Below, one piece after another: positions 58,776 to 64,000 of a DNA stretch of 64,000 bases. The notes beneath the pieces are model-generated. The model had not been told where the DNA came from and did not search any database. It saw nothing but the letters and a program-made list of their open reading frames with translations. Location: contig FMVK01000013.1 in NCBI GenBank assembly GCA_900102065.1, positions 34,426 to 98,425 of the forward strand. The letters are read 5' to 3'. This DNA comes from Lachnospiraceae bacterium XPB1003 (GTDB lineage Bacteria > Bacillota > Clostridia > Lachnospirales > Lachnospiraceae). Positions within the stretch are counted from its first letter, which is position 1. Every line of letters starts with the position of its first letter. Position numbers and translations under genes: made by a program.

Positions 58776-59048
58776 ATTTCACTCAGATCCCTTTCAATCT
58801 TAATTAAAGTCTGTTCCTTTATCTGCAGACTCTTTTCAGCGATTCCATTCAAAAATTGATACAGATAACAGCAAAGAATTCCTTCGTAATTAAGATGATT
58901 CCAATTTGAAATTATGTAACTTGTTACCCTTGAGAACAAAGTAACCTATTACCTATTCTTTGTCAACACTTTTTCCAAAATAAAAAGACCGCTGACAGAT
59001 AACACCGTCCCCGCCAGCGGTCTTTCTTCTTTTTCTGCAACGTTTTCC
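58776..59048. promoter_or_regulatory. Promoter/operator region of the flavodoxin gene
   Basis: TTGACA (minus strand, 58960-58965) may be a -35 box; no good -10 is seen. GTAAC-TT-GTTAC (58915-58926) is a perfect palindrome and GTAAC-CT-ATTAC (58940-58951) a near copy 25 bases away. They are probable repressor sites for the flavodoxin gene at 58775. No gene is present. Confidence 0.55.
58981..59023 (-). terminator. Terminator of the GNAT gene at 59049
   Basis: AGACCGCTG (58986-58994) and CAGCGGTCT (59015-59023) pair perfectly; on the minus strand five Ts follow. Its loop holds ACCGTCCCC, which is also found in the REP-like palindromes. Confidence 0.8.
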
Positions 59049-59495
59049 TTATTTATCCTTCCCCAACCACTGTATAAAAGCAGTCTTATCACTGCTGTTA
59101 TATCCTGCCTTCTCATAGAAGTGAAGGGTTTCCGGCTTCTTTGATCCTGTAAGAAGCATCATTTTATAGCAATTTTCCCGCTCGGCAATCTTCTTTGCAT
59201 GATCAAGACACTCCCCTGCATATCCGTTACCCCTGTAATCGGCATGTGTTACCACATTTTCGACAAAAGCATAGGGCCTCACATTCCTTGTGAGGTTCGG
59301 TATTATCACGCATACACAGGAAGACACGATATGACCGTCAATTTCATTCACGATCAGATGATGATTCGGATCGTCTATGATCTGCTCCCATGTATCCTCC
59401 AGATGCTTATCATGCTCAGGAATACTGTCTTCATGCAAAAACATATAAAGCTTAAGCAATGCGTCTAAATCTTCTTTTCCGGCTTCGCGTACCAT
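59049..59495 (-). CDS. GNAT acetyltransferase
   Basis: A 148-residue protein: MVREAGKEDLDALLKLYMFLHEDSIPEHD, IVSSCVCVIIPNLTRNVRPYAFVENVVTHADYRGNGYAGECLDHAKKIAE with the CoA loop DYRGNGYAG, and KMMLLTGSKKPETLHFYEKAGYN. The substrate is unknown. It lies next to its own terminator and just downstream of the truncated methyltransferase region. Confidence 0.89.
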   Translation of the reverse strand: MVREAGKEDLDALLKLYMFLHEDSIPEHDKHLEDTWEQIIDDPNHHLIVNEIDGHIVSSCVCVIIPNLTRNVRPYAFVENVVTHADYRGNGYAGECLDHAKKIAERENCYKMMLLTGSKKPETLHFYEKAGYNSSDKTAFIQWLGKDK

Positions 59496-59627
59496 TTCAA
59501 TGCCTCCTTGATCCTCTTATTAACCATTCAGTTTTCTTCACTTTTAACACACGTTTGAGTGGGCTGATTCTAACTCTTCTCTAAAACAGACCGGTTTAAC
59601 GTTCTGATCAGGTACCCTTCCTGTAGT

Positions 59628-59702
59628 GGAGTCAATGGGGACGGTTCTATTCGACTCCCGAGTCAATTAAATGAGTCAATCAGAACCGTCCCCATTGACT
59701 CC
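59628..59702. repeat. Large REP-like palindrome that truncates a methyltransferase gene
   Basis: GGAGTCAATGGGGACGGTTCT (59628-59648) and its exact complement (59682-59702) form 21-bp arms around a 33-base loop with an inner GACTC-CCGAGTC. The GGGGACGGTTCT core matches the repeat at 58167. The right arm supplies the last codons and the stop of the methyltransferase at 59680. Confidence 0.85.
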
Positions 59703-60168
59703 GTCCCGCTCCATGGTTCACATCATTTATCGAGTTTACTCGTAGGATGAGATGTCCACCGGGAACAAGTATTCTATGAATATCAGAAATAATACTTCTG
59801 GTATCTCCATCATTAAAATAATGCAGACATAGATCAGCAATAACAACCTCGAAAGAATCATCCTCAAAGGGGATTCCGTCCAGCATATTAAAGCATCTTG
59901 TTTCTTTAACTTCCGGAAAATTCTTTATTATATTCTTAATGGCATTCTCTGACTGATCGCAGGAAATAACCTGTTTTCCCTTTGTGATAAGATATAAGGT
60001 ATCATTACCTCCGCCGCAGCCTAGATCAAGTATCGGCTTCGAGGAATTATCTATTATCGAATCAAACCTCTCCAGCCAGTCATCAACTTTTATTGTCTCT
60101 CTGTTGTACTCTTTATGGACATTATTCCAATAGTCCAAAGAATTTTGTCTATATTCCTGTTGTATCAT
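59680..60168 (-). CDS. Class I SAM methyltransferase, C-terminus truncated by a REP-like insertion
   Basis: A 162-residue protein with PILDLGCGGGNDTLYLITKGKQVISCDQSENAI as motif I/II, FEVVIADLCLHYFNDGDTRSI as motif IV and HLILRVNSINDVNHGAG as a late strand. After GAG the reading runs into the REP-like palindrome (RSQWGRF and stop). Homologues of this type usually continue for about 40-60 residues with a final strand pair, so the C-terminus is replaced. GGAGAG lies before the ATG. Activity is doubtful. Confidence 0.83.
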   Translation of the reverse strand: MIQQEYRQNSLDYWNNVHKEYNRETIKVDDWLERFDSIIDNSSKPILDLGCGGGNDTLYLITKGKQVISCDQSENAIKNIIKNFPEVKETRCFNMLDGIPFEDDSFEVVIADLCLHYFNDGDTRSIISDIHRILVPGGHLILRVNSINDVNHGAGRSQWGRF

Positions 60169-60312
60169 CTCGTAAAAACTCTCCTATAATCCACATCTTC
60201 CCGATGGACTTCGACTGCAAGGTATTTCTGAGTAAAAATCTTCACTGCCAAATAAGCCAGATAAAGAATAGACCTATATTCCCTTATTATCAATCAACTT
60301 TTTTAGTTCCAT
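60165..60312 (-). pseudogene. Short frameshifted ORF coupled to the methyltransferase start
   Basis: ATG 60312 begins MELKKLIDNK, then one frame over the reading continues EYRSILYLAYLAVKIFTQKYL then AVEVHREDVDYRRVFTR and ends in TGA that overlaps the methyltransferase ATG (ATGA). The overlap suggests a real small gene once translated with it, now with one extra G near 60275. The family is not recognised. Confidence 0.45.
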
Positions 60313-60324
60313 TATGCCACACCC

Positions 60325-61044
60325 TTATCTCTTTTCCTTGTGAGCAGTAATAATGGTATAACTTCCGGCATTTACGGTAATAATGCAGCCTTCGATACAA
60401 ACATACCAATTCTTTCCCTGCTTGCTTATCTCTGCTTTTTCTGACAATATCTTTGACTTGCACCACTCGACAACATCGACTTCACCAAGCGAAAGATTTT
60501 TCTTTATTCGATCTGCACCCAAATCGGTTGTATGTACTCTATCTATGTTGTCAACAAGATTTTGTATATCCGTTTCTTTCCCGTTTATCCCGGATGAAAA
60601 GTTTATCTTCTTCAGATAGAAATACTTGCTCAGCTTCGGATCCTTGTCTTTCCGAACAAATTCCAATTTATAACCAAGTTTTTTGTAAAACTCCGGCGCC
60701 TGGAATCCGAATGTAGTAAGTGCTATTTTCTCATAGCCCTTCCCTCTATATGCATCCTCAACAGCCGCAACAAGTTTACTTCCAACGCCATCTCTTCTGT
60801 AAGCCTTTCCAACAATCAGATCCCCAATATGCACCTCATTGTAGTATGCTCTACCGGTGATAACTCCGGCAATTTTGCCATTATCTTCTGCCACAAAACA
60901 AAATTCTTCAAAGTTAAGTGTTACATCGCAATCGGTAGCATACTGCGAAAACTCTACGTTTATGAATTCGCCAATTCTGTCATTCTCCGCAACTCGCTTG
61001 ATTTCCAACTTTTTTCTCCCTTCAATCAGATAAACTTCTTTCAT
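60325..61044 (-). CDS. GNAT acetyltransferase fused to DUF3781
   Basis: A 239-residue protein. Residues ~1-150 are a GNAT domain (EIKRVAENDRIGEFINVEFSQYA, HIGDLIVGKAYRRDGVGSKLVAAVEDAYRGKGYEKIALTTFGFQAPEFYKKLGYKLE). Residues ~165-239 match DUF3781 (NLVDNIDRVHTTDLGADRIKKNLSLGEVDVVEWCKSKILSEKAEISKQGKNWYV, ITVNAGSYTIITAHK). The C-terminal domain usually stands alone, so this is a fusion. The substrate is unknown. Confidence 0.85.
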   Translation of the reverse strand: MKEVYLIEGRKKLEIKRVAENDRIGEFINVEFSQYATDCDVTLNFEEFCFVAEDNGKIAGVITGRAYYNEVHIGDLIVGKAYRRDGVGSKLVAAVEDAYRGKGYEKIALTTFGFQAPEFYKKLGYKLEFVRKDKDPKLSKYFYLKKINFSSGINGKETDIQNLVDNIDRVHTTDLGADRIKKNLSLGEVDVVEWCKSKILSEKAEISKQGKNWYVCIEGCIITVNAGSYTIITAHKEKR

Positions 61045-61122
61045 TTTGACCTAAAAGCACTAATTTTCTATACAAAAAATCAGATTATTACCGCACTCAC
61101 TTTATATAATAACCTATAATCG

Positions 61123-61260
61123 ATGCCTAAAGTTGTTGAACTTGCTATTCGTCGTTGTGTCAATGGCGGAGAAACGATAAAATCTGTAGCAGAAGATATC
61201 GACGACCTTGGGGTCAGATACCCAGGTGTTTCGTTCATATACAGAACAATAAGCTGTTAA
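61123..61260 (+). CDS. Very short ORF, possible gene fragment
   Basis: A 45-codon frame (starts MPKVVELAIRRCVNGGETIK, ends VSFIYRTISC) with helix-like content and no obvious ribosome site. SVAEDIDDLGVRYPGVSFIYRTI vaguely suggests the start of an HTH-type or recombinase-like protein. It may be a remnant. Confidence that it is translated is low. Confidence 0.3.
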   Translation: MPKVVELAIRRCVNGGETIKSVAEDIDDLGVRYPGVSFIYRTISC

Positions 61261-61336
61261 CAAAAGTATTTCCGGATATTATTTCTATCAAATTTTCAAG
61301 AAAGAGATGTAACGATACGGAGTGGAGAGTATAGTT

Positions 61337-63340
61337 ATGAAGATAATAAGGAAAGATGCAGTAGTGGCTTGTATCGTGACGGTTTTGTGTGTCGGAGGGA
61401 TATTGTTTAGCGGGTGTGGTAAAGAGACCGTTGCACAGAATACGCAGGGACAGAACAGGTATGACGGGTTTTGCAGATATGATTCGGACGATGAACTTGT
61501 AGAAGATCAAATCAGCCGGTGGGCAAAAAAATTATTGGATGAGGGGAAGATAGAGGAAGAAAGCGAACTCTATCCGGTAAATGCATATTTACGTGATGTA
61601 GGGTATTCCTATGTTCATTTTCGGGATTTTTCATATAGGGAAGAGCTGGAGAAAGATACCTGCTACCCTTATGAAATCTATCTGATGTCGGTTACGGACG
61701 ACGGCAAGATCACATATTATTATTCCGTAATGGATTATTATGAGGTTATCGAAGAGGGAGCACAGAATAGATGCATATATGTGGGAAATATTCGGGATGA
61801 AGAAATTGAATGTATTACAAATCCGGAAACTGCACAAAAAGTTGAAATGGCGTTTGGGTATAAACGTGATTATGATGAAAACGGACATAGAATAGTCATG
61901 GACAAACTATCTCGTGAAATAACCGAGCTGTTTCCCGAGAATATGCCGGGAAATCCGTATGGAAAAGACCCGATAGCATGTGCAGAATTCTTTTTGCATT
62001 TGCAGGGCGGAAAAGGTGAGTTTACTCTGTGTGAAGATGAGGATATGACGCGCCTCGGAAAAATGGGAACGCTGTGTTATCAGTTCGCTGAAGGGGATAT
62101 AGTACATTACTGTATGTTTTTCGATGAGATAAATAATTGCTGGAGACCGGTCTATTGTACGGAAAAGGATGACGAACTGTATCCGGATATCAAAGGCTGC
62201 GAAGACTATGCGGAGCGAAAGAAGCTGCTTATGGAGTATGAATTAGAGAACCTCATGGCAGAAGATCTGCGAAGTATGTCGAATAATAAGGCACAATCTC
62301 AGGTTCCGATATTTAATGATCTGGATGGAGATTTTGTGATGCTGTGTGAGATTCCGGGACAGGATGTACGGATGTTCGGAATGAACGGCGGAACAAAGAC
62401 AATCCTTCAGTCAAAAGATCAGGTGTACGTTATGGATCTTATGTGGGCTGCTCATTACGATAAATATGCGATATCCTGTGGCGATTATGATGGCGATGGG
62501 GATATAGAATATGGTTTTGTAAAAAATCAGAGTGGCGGAAGCGGTAGCTGTATAGATGAACTGTATGTAGTTGAGATTACGGAAGATCATGAAGCAGTTT
62601 ACCGAACCGTTTCTTATTCTGATATTATAAGCGAGATTATATCAGCAGTTCCGTACCATGAAGTTGTTGATAATTATATCGAGTTCTATGCGCAGGATGA
62701 CTCATTATTTTTCGTTGTATCAGAAATATCGGGAAAGCTTGCGTATCGGGATGACGGAAGCTGTGGGATTGAAGATCTGTGGGTTACGCATACCGACGCA
62801 AACGGGCAGTATGAATTCTGGCCGGATGATATATCCTCGTATTGCAATGAAGCGACACGGGCACAAAGAACGGAATATACGGAAGGACAACTGTTGGATA
62901 GCGTTCCTCTGTATGATCTAAGGCTCTATGGTGTTTTCGGAGGAAAAGAGATTGCTTTTTTTGTCGGGGATCAAATATATCTGATGGAGTGCGAATGGCA
63001 GGATAATAACCGGTCGATTTATATAGATCAGGGAGATTATGATAATGACGGACTGGTGGAATATAGTATCTATCAGGGGGAAGCTTTGTATGTGATAGAA
63101 ATAAACGGAGATAAGGGGGAATTATATAAGTTCGATTATGAGACATGCTTAAAATCGGAGAGCTGGCTAAAGGAAAGCGAAGGGAAAACGATACATCTTA
63201 CCGGTTTTCGAAGGCTTGATCGTTTCATATATATGACAGAAGATGAAAATAACTGGAATGTTGAAGCGGAGATAGAATATCTGGGGGATGGAGTTTTCCG
63301 ATTGGGGAAAGTTGTTTATTCAGGTTATGTACGTGGATGA
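61337..63340 (+). CDS. Large surface lipoprotein with Asp-rich calcium-loop motifs
   Basis: A 667-residue protein. ATG 61337 with GGAGAG 8 bases upstream is chosen over a GTG at 61322. A lipoprotein signal peptide ends in the lipobox LFSGC. The mature part is hydrophilic and acidic; two DxDxDG-like loops (CGDYDGDGDIEYGFVK and DQGDYDNDGLVEYSIYQ) resemble EF-hand or FG-GAP calcium sites, suggesting a repeat-type extracellular fold. The family is not recognised. The gene stands alone between a GNAT/DUF3781 gene and a membrane gene. Confidence 0.8.
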   Translation: MKIIRKDAVVACIVTVLCVGGILFSGCGKETVAQNTQGQNRYDGFCRYDSDDELVEDQISRWAKKLLDEGKIEEESELYPVNAYLRDVGYSYVHFRDFSYREELEKDTCYPYEIYLMSVTDDGKITYYYSVMDYYEVIEEGAQNRCIYVGNIRDEEIECITNPETAQKVEMAFGYKRDYDENGHRIVMDKLSREITELFPENMPGNPYGKDPIACAEFFLHLQGGKGEFTLCEDEDMTRLGKMGTLCYQFAEGDIVHYCMFFDEINNCWRPVYCTEKDDELYPDIKGCEDYAERKKLLMEYELENLMAEDLRSMSNNKAQSQVPIFNDLDGDFVMLCEIPGQDVRMFGMNGGTKTILQSKDQVYVMDLMWAAHYDKYAISCGDYDGDGDIEYGFVKNQSGGSGSCIDELYVVEITEDHEAVYRTVSYSDIISEIISAVPYHEVVDNYIEFYAQDDSLFFVVSEISGKLAYRDDGSCGIEDLWVTHTDANGQYEFWPDDISSYCNEATRAQRTEYTEGQLLDSVPLYDLRLYGVFGGKEIAFFVGDQIYLMECEWQDNNRSIYIDQGDYDNDGLVEYSIYQGEALYVIEINGDKGELYKFDYETCLKSESWLKESEGKTIHLTGFRRLDRFIYMTEDENNWNVEAEIEYLGDGVFRLGKVVYSGYVRG

Positions 63341-63415
63341 ATCAGTACTCATAATGCAGATCCATTTGAAAGCGTTTTGTCAAGAACAATATGGTATCAG
63401 TTGCAAAAATCACAC

Positions 63416-63446
63416 AAAAAAAGGAACCGATTTTACTCGATTCCTT
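63416..63446 (-). terminator. Terminator of the membrane gene at 63510
   Basis: AAGGAACCGA (63421-63430) and TCGATTCCTT (63437-63446) pair with one wobble; on the minus strand seven Ts follow. This supports the gene at 63510-63926 as transcribed. Confidence 0.75.
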
Positions 63447-63509
63447 CAAGGTCATAGCCCGATTATCTTCCGGTTTAGTTAACCAATAGTTTATATTCTT
63501 TTATTATTC

Positions 63510-63926
63510 TCAATGAAAATGCAGCAAAATTATAAATACAGACTCAAGAACTGATATGAACGCAAGTGCTATTGCTATTATGATTATCAGTTTCGTCAGT
63601 CTAACCGTTCTCGAGCTCTGTCCAACCGACCGGAATCTTTTAGTAGTAAAAACTATTACTACTATGGAGAATGCAAACATAACATACATTAAAAGTGCAT
63701 ATGGAGATATCATATTTGCTAATAGTATACGCCATTCAAAAATCGGCATCATATCATGTATAGCAAACGGTCTGATACAATTAAGCAGTATAAGACATAA
63801 TGATATGATCATTGTACCTATTCCCATCAACCTAAACCAATTAAATATATTGTTCTTTTCCATCATTGAATAATCAACCATTTTCTCGGCCACTTCTTTA
63901 ATGATGTTAGTATATAAATAGTTCAA
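63510..63926 (-). CDS. Hypothetical four-helix membrane protein
   Basis: A 138-residue protein with four membrane segments (IGTMIISLCLILLNCI; MISPYALLMYVMFAFSIVVIVFTT; LTKLIIIIAIALAFISVLESVFIILL and a weaker one near RILLANM). The family is not recognised. A convincing terminator lies 64 bases past its stop. It is short and hydrophobic and may be a subunit of a small membrane complex, but no partner is visible. Confidence 0.6.
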   Translation of the reverse strand: MNYLYTNIIKEVAEKMVDYSMMEKNNIFNWFRLMGIGTMIISLCLILLNCIRPFAIHDMMPIFEWRILLANMISPYALLMYVMFAFSIVVIVFTTKRFRSVGQSSRTVRLTKLIIIIAIALAFISVLESVFIILLHFH

Positions 63927-63983
63927 ATTAAAATGAGATTTCTCCTAAAAAATTGTACTATATCCAAAGAGGAGGAACTCATT

Positions 63984-64000
63984 ATGCCACGTAAAAACAA
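63984..64000 (+). CDS. Start of an unidentified gene running off the right edge
   Basis: A strong ribosome site, AGAGGAGGAAC (63968-63979), lies before ATG 63984, reading MPRKN. Only five codons are visible, so no function can be given. Confidence 0.55.

Overview
The window reads as chromosome of an anaerobic, low-to-mid GC Gram-positive bacterium of the Lachnospiraceae type (Butyrivibrio-like). This is inferred from gene content and order: mtaB-ireB-ruvX-DUF1292-rnj-ylbF-mltG-trmR-trhP, an HPr-like carrier, a spore-photoproduct-lyase-like radical SAM protein, many LytTR regulators, lipoprotein signal peptides and strong GGAGG ribosome sites. No rRNA gene, complete tRNA gene or CRISPR array is visible.

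Layout. (1) About 1-4821 looks like the end of an integrated element. It holds a partial polytopic membrane protein running off the left edge, a decayed IS1182-type transposase, a frameshifted lipoprotein and a plasmid/ICE-type helix-turn-helix protein. It ends at a 43-bp copy of the 3' part of a tRNA-Pro gene (4779-4821) followed by a terminator, as expected of an attachment-site scar. (2) 4826-9936 holds hypothetical, methyltransferase and membrane genes, a TetR regulator with a clear operator in the promoter of its neighbour, and a LacI-type sensor fused to GGDEF. (3) 9963-20913 is a housekeeping block rich in tRNA modification (Dus, TrhP, TrmR, MtaB, ThiI) with RNase J, YlbF, RuvX and IreB. 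(4) 21082-29819 is a cell-envelope and signalling block: TM2 proteins, a probable c-di-GMP-I riboswitch with its own promoter and terminator upstream of a small membrane-anchored protein, a five-gene operon containing a lipoprotein barnase with its barstar, and a second LacI-sensor/GGDEF protein divergent from that operon. (5) 29911-36067 holds a DMT exporter, glutathione peroxidase, AlkD next to a peptidase M13 remnant, and a heterodimeric ABC exporter. (6) 36407-63926 is an accessory region of small regulators and modifying enzymes: many GNAT acetyltransferases, two LytTR/DUF3021 pairs, LysR, PadR, WYL, AraC and TetR regulators, RidA, GyrI-like and VOC proteins, several gene remnants, and REP-like palindromes, one of which truncates a methyltransferase. 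A new gene starts at 63984 and leaves the window.

How parts may work together. Two proteins that probably make c-di-GMP in response to small ligands (8053-9936 and 27909-29819) lie near a probable c-di-GMP riboswitch (24170-24277), so the 21-30 kb block may be a local c-di-GMP circuit for surface functions. The barnase/barstar pair sits in the same block, in an operon with a phosphodiester glycosidase-like protein and a TVP38/DedA-like membrane protein. Functions are assigned from motifs read by eye; nothing was searched or folded by computer.
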